This document shows, piece after piece, positions 9,171-20,794 of a DNA stretch of 64,000 bases. The DNA is from Marmoricola sp. URHB0036. Its GTDB lineage: Bacteria > Actinomycetota > Actinomycetes > Propionibacteriales > Nocardioidaceae. The stretch's first letter is position 1, and every line of letters begins with the position of its first letter. The stretch is taken from assembly GCF_000426045.1 (NCBI RefSeq), contig NZ_AUEP01000005.1, positions 124,001 to 188,000 on the forward strand. Reading direction: 5' to 3'. The notes under the pieces are model-generated. The model searched no databases, had not been told where the DNA came from, and worked only from the letters and a program-made list of their open reading frames with translations. Both the position numbers and the translations under genes were made by a program.

Positions 9171-9965
9171 TCAGAGCACGGGCATGTCGTAGAAACGGCA
9201 GATCCCGCCGAACTCATCGGCCTGCAGGCTGGCACCGCCGACCAGACACCCGTCGACGTCCGGCTTCTGCATGATGCCGCCGACGTTGGCGGCCTTCACC
9301 GAACCGCCGTAGAGAATGCGTACGCCGGCCGCGGCCTCGTCTCCCGCGGACTCGGCGATGCATGCGCGGACCGCGCCACAGACCTCCTGCGCGTCGTCGG
9401 GGGTCGCGACCTCACCGGTGCCGATCGCCCACACTGGTTCGTAGGCCACCACCAGACCGGCGAGCTGCTCGGGTGTGAAGCCGGCCAGCGAACCTTGGAC
9501 CTGGGCCACGCAGTGGTCGACGTGCCGTTCCTCCTTGCGTACGTCGAGCCCCTCGCCGACACACACGATCGGGGTCACCCCGGCAGCGAGCGCCGCGTGT
9601 GCCTTGGCGTTGACCTCGGCATCGTCCTCGGCGTGGTACTGACGCCGCTCGGAGTGACCGACCACGACGTAGGAGCAGCCGAGCTTCGAGAGCATCGCTG
9701 CCGAGATCTCGCCGGTGTAGGCGCCGTTGTCGTGCGTCGAGACGTCCTGGGCGCCGTACTTGAGCTGCAGCCGGTCTCCGTCGACCATCGTCTGCACGCT
9801 GCGGATGTCGGTGAACGGAGGCAGCACGACCACCTCGACCTTGCCGTAGTCGTGCTTCTTGTCCGACAGCGTCCAGGCCAGCTTCTGCACCAGGACGACT
9901 GCCTCCTGGTGGTTCAGGTTCATCTTCCAGTTCCCCGCCATCAGCGGGGTGCGGGCGGTTGCCAT
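9171..9965 (-). CDS. tpiA: Triosephosphate isomerase
   Basis: A 264-residue TIM-barrel isomerase interconverting dihydroxyacetone phosphate and glyceraldehyde 3-phosphate. GNWKMN (active-site Lys), VVGHSERR (catalytic His) and [13 protein letters not shown] (catalytic Glu) are all present. The start overlaps the pgk stop by one base, so translation is probably coupled. It lies downstream of gap and pgk in one minus-strand glycolytic cluster. Confidence 0.97.
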   Translation of the reverse strand: MATARTPLMAGNWKMNLNHQEAVVLVQKLAWTLSDKKHDYGKVEVVVLPPFTDIRSVQTMVDGDRLQLKYGAQDVSTHDNGAYTGEISAAMLSKLGCSYVVVGHSERRQYHAEDDAEVNAKAHAALAAGVTPIVCVGEGLDVRKEERHVDHCVAQVQGSLAGFTPEQLAGLVVAYEPVWAIGTGEVATPDDAQEVCGAVRACIAESAGDEAAAGVRILYGGSVKAANVGGIMQKPDVDGCLVGGASLQADEFGGICRFYDMPVL

Positions 9966-11155
9966 CAGTCCTCCAAGACCGTAATGCCGGGCAGTTCCTT
10001 GCCCTCGAGGTACTCCAGGCTGGCGCCGCCGCCGGTGGAGATGTGACCGAAGTCGTCGTCGGCGAAGCCGAGCTGACGTACGGCGGCCGCGGAGTCGCCC
10101 CCTCCAACGACGGACAACCCGTCGACCTCGGTCAGTGCCTGCGCGACTGCGCGGGTGCCCTCGGCGAACGCGTCGAACTCGAAGACACCCATCGGGCCGT
10201 TCCAGAAGACCGTGCGCGCGCTGACGATCGCCTTCGCGAACGCCGCCCCCGAGTCGGGTCCGATGTCGAGCCCGATCTGGTCAGCGGGGATGGAGTCGAC
10301 CGGCACCGTCGTCGGCGGCGCGTCGGCCTTGAACTCCGGCGCCACCACGACGTCGGTGGGCAGCACGATCTCCACGCCGGTGTCCTTCGAGCGCTGCAGG
10401 TAGTCGCGGCAGGTCTCGACCTGCTCCTCCTCGAGGAGGCTCTGGCCGACCTCGTGGCCCTGGGCCTTGAGGAAGGTGAACACCATCCCGCCGCCGATCA
10501 GCAGCGTGTCGGCCTTGCCGAGCAGGTTGTCGATGACCGCGAGCTTGTCGCTCACCTTCGAGCCGCCGAGCACCACGACGTAGGGACGCTGCGGCTCCTC
10601 GGTCAGCTTGCGGAGCACGTCGACCTCGGCCCGGACGAGGCCGCCCATCGCGTGCGGGAGTCGCTTCGCGACGTCGTACACACTGGCCTGCTTGCGGTGT
10701 ACGACGCCGAACCCGTCACTGACGAACCCGTCACCGAGGGCCGCCAACTCGTCGGCGAAGGCACCCCGCTCCACCTCGTCCTTGCTGGTCTCGCCGCGGT
10801 TGAACCGCACGTTCTCGAGCAGGGCCACCTCGCCGTCGCCCAGCGAGGAGACGGTGGACTGCGCCGACTCCCCCACCGTGTCGGTCGCGAAGTGCACCTC
10901 GATGCCGAGGAGCTCGCCGAGACGGTCGGCGACCGGTCGCAGCGAGTACTTGTCCTCCGGTGCTCCCTTGGGTCGACCCAGATGCGCCATCACGACGACG
11001 CGCGCACCGGCCTCGGAGAGAGTCCGGATGGTCGGCACGCTCGCCCGGATCCGGCCGTCGTCGGTGATGGTGCTGCCGTCGAGGGGCACGTTCAGGTCCG
11101 AGCGGACCAGGATCCGTTTGCCGGCGACGTCTCCCAGTGAGTCGAACTCCCCCAT
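9965..11155 (-). CDS. pgk: Phosphoglycerate kinase
   Basis: A 396-residue glycolytic kinase transferring phosphate from 1,3-bisphosphoglycerate to ADP. The N-lobe signature [14 protein letters not shown] and substrate-site segment [20 protein letters not shown] are present, followed by the C-lobe nucleotide site [11 protein letters not shown] and GGGDSAAAV. Length is normal. It starts one base after the gap stop and overlaps tpiA by one base. Confidence 0.97.
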   Translation of the reverse strand: MGEFDSLGDVAGKRILVRSDLNVPLDGSTITDDGRIRASVPTIRTLSEAGARVVVMAHLGRPKGAPEDKYSLRPVADRLGELLGIEVHFATDTVGESAQSTVSSLGDGEVALLENVRFNRGETSKDEVERGAFADELAALGDGFVSDGFGVVHRKQASVYDVAKRLPHAMGGLVRAEVDVLRKLTEEPQRPYVVVLGGSKVSDKLAVIDNLLGKADTLLIGGGMVFTFLKAQGHEVGQSLLEEEQVETCRDYLQRSKDTGVEIVLPTDVVVAPEFKADAPPTTVPVDSIPADQIGLDIGPDSGAAFAKAIVSARTVFWNGPMGVFEFDAFAEGTRAVAQALTEVDGLSVVGGGDSAAAVRQLGFADDDFGHISTGGGASLEYLEGKELPGITVLED

Positions 11156-11156
11156 C

Positions 11157-12311
<1,155 letters not shown>

Positions 12312-13298
12312 TCAGGCCTCTTCGGCCAGCATCTCCGGGGTCAGCGACGACTCGGTGTCGGGGATGCCGAGCTCTTCGGCCCGCTTGTCGGCCATCGCCA
12401 GCAGGCGGCGGATGCGACCGGCGATCGCGTCCTTGGTGAGTACCGGCTCGCTCAGCTGGCCGAGCTCCTCCAGCGACGCCTGCTTGTGCTCGAGCCGGAG
12501 CCGGCCGGCCTGGCCGAGGTGGTCGGGGATCTCGGGGCCGAGGATCTCCAGCGCTCGCTCGACGCGGGCGCCGGCGGCAACGGCGGCACGGGCGGAGCGA
12601 CGCAGGTTGGCGTCGTCGAAGTTGGCGAGTCGGTTGGCGGTGGCGCGGACCTCGCGCCGCATCCGCCGCTCCTCCCACGCGAGGAGTGACTCGTGGGCGC
12701 CGAGGCGGGTCAACAGCTGGCCGATGGCGTCGCCGTCGCGGATGACCACCCGGTCGATGCCGCGCACCTCGCGGGCCTTGGCGGAGATGCCGAGCCGACG
12801 AGCCGAGCCGACCAGGGCCAGGGCGGCCTCCGGACCGGGGCAGGTGACCTCGAGCGAGCTGGAGCGGCCGGGCTCGGTCAGTGAGCCGTGGGCCAGGAAG
12901 GCGCCGCGCCAGGCAGCGACGGCGTCGCAGCCGGAGCCGTTGACGACCACCGGCGGCAGCCCACGCACCGGGCGGTTGCGTTGGTCGATCAGCCCGGTCT
13001 GGCGGGCCAGCGACTCACCCTCGCGGGTGACCCGGACGATGTAACGGGACCCACGACGGATCCCGCTTCCCTTGAGCAGCACCACCTCGGGATGGTGCCC
13101 GAAGACCTCTGCGATGTCCTTGCGCATCCGTCGGGCGGCGGCGCCGGTGTCCAGCTCGGCCTCGACGACGATGCCGCCGTTGACCAGGTGGAGGGCGTCG
13201 GCGAACCGGAGCATCGAGGACACCTCGGCCTTTCGGCAACAGGTCTTTGTCACGGTCGTGCTGGCCAGTTCTGCCTTTACCTGTGCCGTCATCGCCAT
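12312..13298 (-). CDS. whiA: Sporulation/cell-division regulator WhiA
   Basis: A 328-residue DNA-binding protein with a degenerate LAGLIDADG homing-endonuclease-like N-terminal domain and a C-terminal helix-turn-helix ([26 protein letters not shown]). In sporulating actinomycetes WhiA works with WhiB on division genes; in non-sporulating relatives it is still conserved. The N-terminus [12 protein letters not shown] is typical. The ATG at 13298 has TAAGGT at 13305-13310 (minus strand) 6 nt upstream, consistent with a leaderless promoter inside the yvcK-whiA gap. Confidence 0.95.
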   Translation of the reverse strand: MAMTAQVKAELASTTVTKTCCRKAEVSSMLRFADALHLVNGGIVVEAELDTGAAARRMRKDIAEVFGHHPEVVLLKGSGIRRGSRYIVRVTREGESLARQTGLIDQRNRPVRGLPPVVVNGSGCDAVAAWRGAFLAHGSLTEPGRSSSLEVTCPGPEAALALVGSARRLGISAKAREVRGIDRVVIRDGDAIGQLLTRLGAHESLLAWEERRMRREVRATANRLANFDDANLRRSARAAVAAGARVERALEILGPEIPDHLGQAGRLRLEHKQASLEELGQLSEPVLTKDAIAGRIRRLLAMADKRAEELGIPDTESSLTPEMLAEEA

Positions 13299-13307
13299 GT
13301 CGTCACC

Positions 13308-14255
13308 TTAGTTCCCATCGAACAAACGCGTGTACGCAGAGCCAAGTTTTTGCGGATCGTGGACACCGGGCTGTACCGCGGCAAGATCGGTGGTCACCAG
13401 ACGAGCTCCCGCGGCCTCGACGGTGGCCCGGAGACGATCGCCGTCGTGCACCGCGCTCGGGTCGACCAGGACGGCGTGGAGGGCCAGGTCAGGCGCGTGC
13501 CGGAGGAGTACGTCGAGATGGTCGGCCAGGTCGTAGCCCCGGGTCTCGTCGAGATGGGGCTCGAGGTTCATCGAGACCACCACCTTGCCCGGCGTACGGC
13601 ACAGGGCGTCGCGCAGGTCGGGCACCAACAGGTGCGGGATGACGCTGGAGTACCAGGACCCCGGACCCAGCACCACCCAGTCGGCCTCGCCGATGGCCTC
13701 GATCGCCTGGGGGCAGGCCGCGGCGTTCTCGGGGTCCAGTGCGACCGACAAGACGTTGCCGGGCGTGGTCGCCACCTCCACCTGGCCACGGACGGTGGTG
13801 ACCTCCTCGGGGTCGTCGCCGGCTCCCCTCACCTCGGCCGTGATGTCCAGTGGTGACAGCGCCATCGGCAGCACTCGGCCGCGGGCACCGAGCAGCCCGG
13901 CCACCCAGTCGAGGCCGTCCACGTGGTCGTGCAGCAGGTCCCACAGGGTGACGATGAGCAGGTTGCCCATCGAGTGGCCGTCCATCTCGCCGTCCGAGGA
14001 GAACCGGTGCTGCAGCACCCGGGCCCAGGTCTGCCCCCACCGGTCGTCGCCGCACAGAGCGGCCAGCGCCATTCGCAGGTCACCGGGAGGCAGTACGCCG
14101 AACTCGTCGCGCAACCGGCCCGAGGAGCCGCCGTTGTCGGCCACCGTGACCACCGCGGTCAGGTCGGTGGTCACGCCGCGCAGGGCGGTCAGTGACACCG
14201 CCAGACCGTGGCCGCCGCCGAGGGCGACGACCGAGGGTTCCGTCGACCAGCGCAC
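13308..14255 (-). CDS. yvcK: YvcK/CofD-like protein (gluconeogenesis factor family)
   Basis: A 315-residue member of the CofD/YvcK family. VVALGGGHGLAVSLTALRG near the start and ADNGGSSGRLRDEFGVLPPGD near residue 40 are the family's nucleotide-sugar-type binding motifs. In firmicutes and mycobacteria YvcK (CuvA) binds UDP-GlcNAc and affects cell wall synthesis and growth on gluconeogenic carbon. The gene starts 5 bp after the rapZ stop and is followed by whiA, an order conserved across Gram-positive bacteria. Confidence 0.92.
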   Translation of the reverse strand: MRWSTEPSVVALGGGHGLAVSLTALRGVTTDLTAVVTVADNGGSSGRLRDEFGVLPPGDLRMALAALCGDDRWGQTWARVLQHRFSSDGEMDGHSMGNLLIVTLWDLLHDHVDGLDWVAGLLGARGRVLPMALSPLDITAEVRGAGDDPEEVTTVRGQVEVATTPGNVLSVALDPENAAACPQAIEAIGEADWVVLGPGSWYSSVIPHLLVPDLRDALCRTPGKVVVSMNLEPHLDETRGYDLADHLDVLLRHAPDLALHAVLVDPSAVHDGDRLRATVEAAGARLVTTDLAAVQPGVHDPQKLGSAYTRLFDGN

Positions 14256-14260
14256 CCCGG

Positions 14261-15154
14261 CTACTCCCGCCCGAGGTCGCGGTGGGTGGCCTCGGCCTCC
14301 AGCCCGGCCGCACGCAGTCGGGCGACGATCTCCTCGGTCATCGCCACGCTGCGGTGCTTGCCGCCGGTGCAGCCGATCGCCACGGTCATGAACCGCTTGC
14401 CCTCGCGCAGGTAGCCGGCGCCGACCGTCTGGATCACCGGGACGTAGCGCTCGAGGAACTCCTGGGCGTCTCCCCGGTCCTTAACGTACGTCGCGACGTC
14501 AGCGTCCATGCCGGTGCGCTGACGCAGCTCGGGCACCCAGTGGGGGTTCGGCAGGAAGCGCATGTCCGCCATCAGGTCGGCATCGACCGGGACGCCGTAC
14601 TTGAAACCGAAGCTGACCACGGTGATCCGGAGCTTCACCGTCTCGGGAGTGCCGAAGGCGTTGGCCACCTTGTCGGTGAGCTGGTGCACGTTCAACGGCG
14701 TGGTGTCGATGACCAGGTCGGCGTCGCCGCGCAGGCTCGCCATCACTGCTCGCTCCTGCTTGATGCCCTCCAGCAGCCGCCCGGTGCCCTGGAGCGGGTG
14801 CGGTCGCCGGGCCGCCTCCTGGCGACGCACCAGGATGTCGTCGGAGGCCTCGAGGAAGAGCAGCGTCGTGCGCCGGGTCGGGAACTTCGCCGCCAGCTGC
14901 GCGCGGAGGGAGTCGAAGAACACGCCGGCACGGACGTCGACCACTGCCGCCACCGGCTGGCTCACGCCCTGCTTCTCGTCGACCAGGCGCACCACGTCGC
15001 CGACCAGCTCGGGGGGCAGGTTGTCGACCACGAAGTAGCCGAGGTCCTCGAGCTCCTTGGCCGCCGTGCTGCGCCCGGCACCGGTCATCCCCGTCACGAT
15101 GACGAGCTCACCCTGGTGCTCCTCGAGCCCGGCAGGGGTGCTGTCGGGTGCCAT
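14261..15154 (-). CDS. rapZ: RNase adapter protein RapZ (P-loop NTPase, YvcJ)
   Basis: A 297-residue P-loop protein. Walker A is VTGMTGAGRST near residue 20; the C-terminal RapZ domain has ITVVSFGFKYGVP and AIGCTGGKHRSVA. Proteobacterial RapZ steers RNase E on glmZ sRNA; the actinobacterial homologue hydrolyses nucleotides but its role is unclear. The ATG at 15154 overlaps the uvrC stop by one base (TGATG). A longer open frame reaching 15541 lies inside uvrC and is spurious. Confidence 0.94.
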   Translation of the reverse strand: MAPDSTPAGLEEHQGELVIVTGMTGAGRSTAAKELEDLGYFVVDNLPPELVGDVVRLVDEKQGVSQPVAAVVDVRAGVFFDSLRAQLAAKFPTRRTTLLFLEASDDILVRRQEAARRPHPLQGTGRLLEGIKQERAVMASLRGDADLVIDTTPLNVHQLTDKVANAFGTPETVKLRITVVSFGFKYGVPVDADLMADMRFLPNPHWVPELRQRTGMDADVATYVKDRGDAQEFLERYVPVIQTVGAGYLREGKRFMTVAIGCTGGKHRSVAMTEEIVARLRAAGLEAEATHRDLGRE

Positions 15155-17130
15155 CAGTGCTCCTGAATCTCTCCGGTGGCCGTGTTGACGGAGGTGGGTC
15201 TCGGCGACGCCGCGACGGCGTCCGCGATCGCCGTGGCAGTGCGCGTGCCGATGCCCGGCACCTCGGCGATCTCGTCGATGGTGGCAGCCCGGAGCTTCTT
15301 GAGCGACCCGAAGTGCTTGATCAGGGTCTTGCGCCGCACTTCTCCGAGCCCCGGGACGTCGTCGAGGAGGCTCTCCACCATCGTCTTCGAGCGCCGCGAG
15401 CGGTGGTGGGTGATCGCGAACCGGTGCGCCTCGTCGCGGATGCGCTGGAGCAGGTAGAGGCCCTCGCTGGAGCGGGGCAGGATCACCGGGTCTGCCTGAC
15501 CGGGCACCCAGACCTCCTCCAACCGCTTGGCCAGGCCGCACAGTGGGATGTCGTCGATGCCGAGCTCGTCGAGCGCGCGGTTGGCCGCCGCCACCTGGGG
15601 CGGACCACCGTCGACGACGACCAGGCCCGGGGTGTAGGCGAACTTCCGCGGGCGGCCGGTGTCGGGGTCGATCAGCATCGGCCCGCGGTCCTCGGGGTCG
15701 ACCTCTCCCCCGGTCAGCTCGGGGGTGTCGATCCGCTCGTCGAGGAGCCGGCGGAACCGTCGCGTGATCACCTCGTGCATCGAGGCGACGTCGTTCTGTC
15801 CGTCGACCCCTCGGATGACGAACCGGCGGTACTCACTCCTGCGCGGCAGGCCGTCCTCGAAGACCACCATCGAGGCGACCACCTCGGTGCCCTGGAGGTT
15901 GGAGATGTCGTAGCACTCGATGCGCAGCGGTGCCCCGGGCAGGTCGAGGGCCTCCTGGATCTCCTCGAGCGCCTGGTTGCGCACGGTGAGGTCGCTGGCC
16001 CGCTTGGTCTTGTGCAGGGCCAGCGACTGTCCGGCGTTGCGGGCGACCGTCTCCTGCAGGGTCCGCTTGTCACCGCGCTGGGGCACCCGGATGGAGACCT
16101 TGCTCCCCCGGCTCTCCGAGAGCAGCTGCTCGAAGGTCTCGGCGTCGTCGGGCATGGCGGGCACCAGGATCTCGCGCGGGATCGAGTCGCCGTCCTCGCC
16201 GGCGTAGAGCTGGAGCAGGAACTCGCTGACCAGTCCACGGGTGTCGAGGTCCTCGACCCGGTCGGCCACCCAGCCGCGCTGGCCGCGGATGCGTCCGGCG
16301 CGGACGTGGAAGATCTGCACGGCGACCTCGAGCGGGTCCTCGGCCAGCGCGATGACGTCGGCGTCGGTGCCGTCGCCGAACACGACGGCCTGCTTCTCGA
16401 GCGCCTTGTGCAGCGCGCCGAGGTCGTCTCGCAGGCGGGCGGCCTTCTCGTAGTCCTGGGCCTCCGACGCGGCGTACATCTCCCGCTGGATGCGCTTCAC
16501 GAAGGCGTCGGTGCGACCGCCCATGAAGTCGGCGAAGTCCTCCGCGATCCGACGGTGCTCGTCGGCGTCGACCCGGCCCACGCACGGCGCGGAGCACTTG
16601 TCGATGTAGCCGAGCAGGCATGGCCGGCCGATCTGCCCGGACCGCTTGAACACCCCGTTGCTGCACGAGCGCATCGGGAAGACACGCAGCAGGGTGTCCA
16701 CGGTGTCGCGGATGGCCCAGGCGTGGCTGTAGGGGCCGTAGTACTTGACGCCCTTCTTCTTGGCTCCGCGGCCGACCATCACCCGCGGGAACTCCTCGTT
16801 CATGGTGATCGCCAGCCAGGGGTAGGACTTGTCGTCGCGGTACTTCACGTTGAACCGCGGGTCGAACTCCTTGATCCAGGAGTACTCCAGCTGCAGGGCC
16901 TCGACCTCGGTGGCGACCACCGTCCACTCCACGGAAGCCGCGGTCGTCACCATCGTGGCGGTGCGCGGGTGCAGGTTGGCCAGGTCCTGGAAGTACGACG
17001 ACAACCGCGACCGGAGGCTGACGGCCTTCCCGACGTAGATCACGCGACCGTCCTTGTCGCGGAACCGGTAGACACCGGGCTGGGTAGGGATCGACCCGGG
17101 CTTCGGACGGTACGTCGACGGGTCGGCCAC
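15154..17130 (-). CDS. uvrC: Excinuclease ABC subunit C
   Basis: A 658-residue nucleotide-excision-repair nuclease making both incisions around a lesion bound by UvrAB. The GIY-YIG domain ([20 protein letters not shown]) is at the N-terminus, the UVR motif lies near residue 220, the C-terminal RNase H-like nuclease half ([20 protein letters not shown]) follows, and tandem helix-hairpin-helix motifs ([32 protein letters not shown]) end it. The GTG start has TAGGGT at 17137-17142 (minus strand) 6 nt upstream and no Shine-Dalgarno site, suggesting leaderless transcription. It heads uvrC-rapZ-yvcK. Confidence 0.96.
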   Translation of the reverse strand: MADPSTYRPKPGSIPTQPGVYRFRDKDGRVIYVGKAVSLRSRLSSYFQDLANLHPRTATMVTTAASVEWTVVATEVEALQLEYSWIKEFDPRFNVKYRDDKSYPWLAITMNEEFPRVMVGRGAKKKGVKYYGPYSHAWAIRDTVDTLLRVFPMRSCSNGVFKRSGQIGRPCLLGYIDKCSAPCVGRVDADEHRRIAEDFADFMGGRTDAFVKRIQREMYAASEAQDYEKAARLRDDLGALHKALEKQAVVFGDGTDADVIALAEDPLEVAVQIFHVRAGRIRGQRGWVADRVEDLDTRGLVSEFLLQLYAGEDGDSIPREILVPAMPDDAETFEQLLSESRGSKVSIRVPQRGDKRTLQETVARNAGQSLALHKTKRASDLTVRNQALEEIQEALDLPGAPLRIECYDISNLQGTEVVASMVVFEDGLPRRSEYRRFVIRGVDGQNDVASMHEVITRRFRRLLDERIDTPELTGGEVDPEDRGPMLIDPDTGRPRKFAYTPGLVVVDGGPPQVAAANRALDELGIDDIPLCGLAKRLEEVWVPGQADPVILPRSSEGLYLLQRIRDEAHRFAITHHRSRRSKTMVESLLDDVPGLGEVRRKTLIKHFGSLKKLRAATIDEIAEVPGIGTRTATAIADAVAASPRPTSVNTATGEIQEH

Positions 17131-17302
17131 GCCCCAACCCTACGAGGGCCCGGTGTCAGGATCACGGCGACGTGCACGCACTGGATCACCCCTGCCACAC
17201 GTGGAATACTCGGCACGAGGTCAGGTCCAGCCCACGGTTGGATCTACTCGGGAGCAGCCCAGACCCCGCTGCGTGCATTGAGCACTGCTGACAGGGGGCT
17301 GC

Positions 17303-18562
17303 GTGATCAACTTTCCACGTCCGGGCGACGAGACGCCGCCGCCGCGTGCACTCCCGTTCCGCCCCCGCACCGGGTGGCACCCGTTGCCCAGCAGCCAGCC
17401 GGATCCGCCGCGGATCGCGCCCGTCGATGCCGTGCGCTGGCTGCCCGGCCCGGTGCCGCCGGAGCGGGTGCTGCCGTCGGGCTGGCGGAGCAACGGCCAC
17501 GAGGTCGCGGCGTTCGAGCGCGAGTTCGCCGCCTACATCGGGTCCGAGGAGGCAGTGGGTGTCTCCTCGGGAGCAGCCGCGGTCGAGCTCTCCTTGCGTG
17601 CCCTGCGCCTCGCGCACGGTTCCCGGGTGGCCGTGTCGACGATGGCGCCGTGCTCGGTGGTGCAGGCCGTCCTCCGGGCCGGCCTGAGGCCGGTGCTCCT
17701 CGACGTGGCCGCGGACACCGGTCTGTCGACGGTCGAGCAGGCCGGCGAGGCGGCCCGCTTGGGTCCGATGCGCGCCCTCGTGGTGGTGCACTGGGCCGGA
17801 GACCAGTCGGAGGTGTCGCCCCTCGCCGAGGCAGCAGGGGTGCCGGCCGGGGCCGTGGTCGAGGACGTGGGACCCGCTGTCGGTGGCTGGCTCGACGGGC
17901 AGCGCGTGGGTGCCGCGGGCTCCGCCTGCTTCAGCTTCTACGCCACGGCCAACCTGCCGATCGGCGAAGGCGGCATGATCGCCACCGACGACCCGGGCCG
18001 AGCGGCGCTGCTCCGGTACTCGAGGGAGCGCGGCATCTCCCCGGCCGCACGTCGCCACGTCCGGCACGGCCACGTCGGGCCGCACGTGCTCCGCGAGGGA
18101 GGCCTGCAGTCCGGCCTCAGCGAGCAGAGCGCCGCCATGGGTCGTGACCACCTGCAGCGCCTCGTCTCGCGCCAGCTCAGACGCCAGCGGCTGGCTCGGC
18201 GGTACGACGAACGGCTCGCCGAGATCCCCGATCTCACGCTTCCGCATCGCCCGGTACCCGGCACGGGCGAGCACGCCTGGCAGCAGTACCCGGTGCGCAT
18301 CGGGCGCTCCCGGACCGAGCGCGACGCCGTCGTCCGGGCGCTGGCCGACGCAGGGGTGGGAACGGTCGATCCGGTGCCTCCCCTGCACCGGATCGCCTTC
18401 TGCCGCGACGTGTGCGAGGTCCCGCCGTCCGGATTCCCGGGGGCCGAGGCACTCGTCGACCAGGTCGTGTCCCTGCCCATCTACCCGCGGATCAGCGACA
18501 CCGTCGTGGAGAGAGTCAGCGACGTCCTGCAGACCACACTCGGGCGGCGGCGTACAGCGTGA
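17303..18562 (+). CDS. DegT/DnrJ/EryC1-fold protein lacking the PLP lysine
   Basis: A 419-residue protein with the fold of sugar aminotransferases of the DegT/DnrJ/EryC1/StrS family, which normally make amino sugars with pyridoxal phosphate. SNGHEVAAFEREFAAYIGSE and VGVSSGAAAVELSLRALRL fit the N-terminal half. The segment CFSFYATANLPIGEGGM aligns with the usual FSF-x3-K-x(N)-GEGGM signature, but the lysine that forms the internal aldimine is Ala216 (GCC at 17948-17950). It is therefore unlikely to be an ordinary aminotransferase and may be a PLP-independent dehydratase-like or regulatory protein. AGGGGG precedes the GTG start. The sugar ABC transporter begins 70 bp downstream, so a sugar-related role is possible. 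Confidence 0.7.
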   Translation: MINFPRPGDETPPPRALPFRPRTGWHPLPSSQPDPPRIAPVDAVRWLPGPVPPERVLPSGWRSNGHEVAAFEREFAAYIGSEEAVGVSSGAAAVELSLRALRLAHGSRVAVSTMAPCSVVQAVLRAGLRPVLLDVAADTGLSTVEQAGEAARLGPMRALVVVHWAGDQSEVSPLAEAAGVPAGAVVEDVGPAVGGWLDGQRVGAAGSACFSFYATANLPIGEGGMIATDDPGRAALLRYSRERGISPAARRHVRHGHVGPHVLREGGLQSGLSEQSAAMGRDHLQRLVSRQLRRQRLARRYDERLAEIPDLTLPHRPVPGTGEHAWQQYPVRIGRSRTERDAVVRALADAGVGTVDPVPPLHRIAFCRDVCEVPPSGFPGAEALVDQVVSLPIYPRISDTVVERVSDVLQTTLGRRRTA

Positions 18563-18632
18563 CCAGTCCGCCGAGGGTTGCGGTGCAGTGGTCCCGGGCA
18601 CTAGACCTGAACGTGAGCTCGGGGAGGTCCGG

Positions 18633-19727
18633 ATGATCAGGCATCACCGCAACGACGTGTCGCGAGTCGGTCGCGTCCTCAGCGTGGTGGTGGTCGGTTG
18701 CCTCGTGGCCCTGCTCTCCAGCTGTGGCGGCAACGGCGACAAGACCGGTGTCTCCCTCATCATCAAGACACAGACCAACCCCTACTTCGTGTCGATGAAG
18801 CAGGCCGCGCAGAAGGCCGCCGGCCAGAACGGCACCCACCTGTCGGTCGCCTCCGGACAGGCAGACGGCGACACCCAGTCGCAGATCAACGCCATCGACA
18901 CCGCGATCGCCCGCGGCGACAAGGGCATCCTGATCACGTCGAACGGTCCCGCGGTCAACGCCGCACTGCGTCAGGCCAAGGCCTACGGGCTGTTCGTGAT
19001 CGCCCTCGACACTCCGCTCGACCCGGCCAAGACGGCCAACGTGACCTACGCGACCAACAACTTCCAGGCCGGCAAGCTGATCGGTCAGTACGCCGCCTCG
19101 CGGCTCGCCGGGAAGCCCGCAGTGATCGCGATGCTGGACCTCTACGACGACCAGGTCGTCTCCGTCGACGTCGACCGCGACCACGGCTTCCTCACCGGCA
19201 TGGGCATCGACCCGGGCAGCAAGACGCTGAACGCCAAGGAGGCCCGCAAGGGCAAGTACTCCGGCGGCAAGGGCGGCAGCTACACGATCGCCTGCCACCA
19301 GGCGACGCAGGGCGCGGTCGACGGCGGTCGCAAGGCGATGGAGCAGTGCCTCTCGCGCAACCCCGACATCAACGTCGTCTACACGATCAACGAGCCGGCC
19401 GGCGAGGGTGCCTACGCCGCCCTCAAGGCCGACAACCACCAGGACAAGACGTTCATCGTCTCCATCGACGGCAGCTGCCAGGGCATGTCCGACGTCGAGA
19501 GCGGCATCTTCGCCGCCGACGCAACGCAGTACCCGGGCAAGATGGCGCAGCTCGGTGTCGACGCGGTCGCCAAGATCGGCAAGGGCCAGCAGGCGCCCTC
19601 ACTCCCGCCCGGGGAGGACTACCTCGACACCGGCACCAAGCTGGTCACCGCGAAGCCGCTGCCCGGGATCGAGAGCCAGACGCCTGCCGAGGGCAAGAAG
19701 GCGTGCTGGGGCACGGCCGGCGGATGA
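18633..19727 (+). CDS. frcB: Sugar ABC transporter substrate-binding lipoprotein (fructose/ribose type)
   Basis: A 364-residue periplasmic-binding-protein-like lipoprotein. The N-terminus is basic, then hydrophobic, ending in a lipobox with Cys31 (ALLSSC), so it is anchored outside the membrane. The mature part is a type I sugar-binding fold (VSLIIKTQTNPYFVSMKQAA, SQINAIDTAIARGDKGILI) close to FrcB-type proteins of the CUT2 class; fructose is a guess from family resemblance. The ATG has GGGGAGG 5 bp upstream. Permease and ATPase genes follow directly. Confidence 0.85.
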   Translation: MIRHHRNDVSRVGRVLSVVVVGCLVALLSSCGGNGDKTGVSLIIKTQTNPYFVSMKQAAQKAAGQNGTHLSVASGQADGDTQSQINAIDTAIARGDKGILITSNGPAVNAALRQAKAYGLFVIALDTPLDPAKTANVTYATNNFQAGKLIGQYAASRLAGKPAVIAMLDLYDDQVVSVDVDRDHGFLTGMGIDPGSKTLNAKEARKGKYSGGKGGSYTIACHQATQGAVDGGRKAMEQCLSRNPDINVVYTINEPAGEGAYAALKADNHQDKTFIVSIDGSCQGMSDVESGIFAADATQYPGKMAQLGVDAVAKIGKGQQAPSLPPGEDYLDTGTKLVTAKPLPGIESQTPAEGKKACWGTAGG

Positions 19728-19752
19728 CAGTGGACGAGCAGAGGAGCACATC

Positions 19753-20790
19753 GTGAGCAACGACGCGTCGCAGACCGCCGAGACACCGGCGTCGGCGGAG
19801 GACCTGCTGCCCACTCGGCACACGCCCGCGCAGCGGGTCCAGCACCTGCTGCACGGCAACCCGGCGCTGAGCCCGCTCATCGTGCTGATCGTGGCCGTGA
19901 TCGTGTTCGGGATCTTCGCCGACAACTTCCTGCGACCCCAGGCCCTCTCCCTGCTCGTGCAGCAGGTCGCCGTCGTCGCCGCACTTGCCGTGGGACAGAC
20001 GGTGATCATCCTGACGGCCGGCATCGATCTCTCCATCGGCATGGCGATGGTGCTCTCGAGCCTGGTGATGGTGAAGCTGAACAACGACCACGGCGTCCCG
20101 GGCCCGATCGCGCTGCTGATCGGCATCGGCGTCGGGCTGCTCACCGGACTGCTCAACGGCGCACTCGTCACCAGGCTGAACTTGCCGCCGTTCATCGTCA
20201 CCCTGGGCACCTTCTCGATCTTCACCGCCGTCTCCCTGCTGTACGCCGCCGGCCAGACGATCGCCCTCGGTCCCGACGCCTTCCTGGTGTGGACGGGAAA
20301 GACCATCAGCATCGGCAGCGTCAGCATCACCTGGGGCGTCATCCTGATGCTGCTGCTGTACGCCGGCGTCGGGTTCGCCTTGCGCAACACCGCCTGGGGG
20401 CGACATCTCTACGCCACCGGTGACGACCGTGAGGCCTCCCAGCTCGCCGGTATCGCCACCGACCGGGTGCTGCTCAGTGCCTACGTCGTGGCCGGCTTCA
20501 CCGTCGGGATCGCCGCCTGGATCGTCTGCGGACGTGTCGGCGGTGCGGACCCCAACGCCGGGCTGAACTACAACCTGCAGAGCATCACCGCCGTCGTGAT
20601 CGGCGGCACCAGCCTCTTCGGCGGCCGCGGACTCGTCATCGGCAGCCTGATCGGTGCACTGATCGTGCAGGTGTTCAACAGCGGGCTGGCGCTGGCCGGA
20701 GTCGACCCGAACTACCAGGTGCTCGCCACCGGCGTCCTGGTGATCCTCGCCGTCTCGGTCGACCAGTGGATCAGGAGGGTCAAGGCATGA
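19753..20790 (+). CDS. frcC: Sugar ABC transporter permease (CUT2 class)
   Basis: A 345-residue integral membrane permease with 8-10 hydrophobic segments. TVIILTAGIDLSIGMAMVL is the conserved CUT2 permease region, and the cytoplasmic coupling segment RHLYATGDDREASQLAGI lies near residue 215. The chosen GTG at 19753 has GAGGAG upstream. The gene follows the binding protein by 25 bp and is separated from the ATPase gene by a 67-bp GC-rich stretch with a short direct repeat. Confidence 0.9.
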   Translation: MSNDASQTAETPASAEDLLPTRHTPAQRVQHLLHGNPALSPLIVLIVAVIVFGIFADNFLRPQALSLLVQQVAVVAALAVGQTVIILTAGIDLSIGMAMVLSSLVMVKLNNDHGVPGPIALLIGIGVGLLTGLLNGALVTRLNLPPFIVTLGTFSIFTAVSLLYAAGQTIALGPDAFLVWTGKTISIGSVSITWGVILMLLLYAGVGFALRNTAWGRHLYATGDDREASQLAGIATDRVLLSAYVVAGFTVGIAAWIVCGRVGGADPNAGLNYNLQSITAVVIGGTSLFGGRGLVIGSLIGALIVQVFNSGLALAGVDPNYQVLATGVLVILAVSVDQWIRRVKA

Positions 20791-20794
20791 ACAC

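Noticed and set aside
14261-15541. Longer RapZ start inside uvrC
   Set aside because: The extra 129 residues are a frame shadow of uvrC; family sequence begins at the ATG overlapping the uvrC stop.
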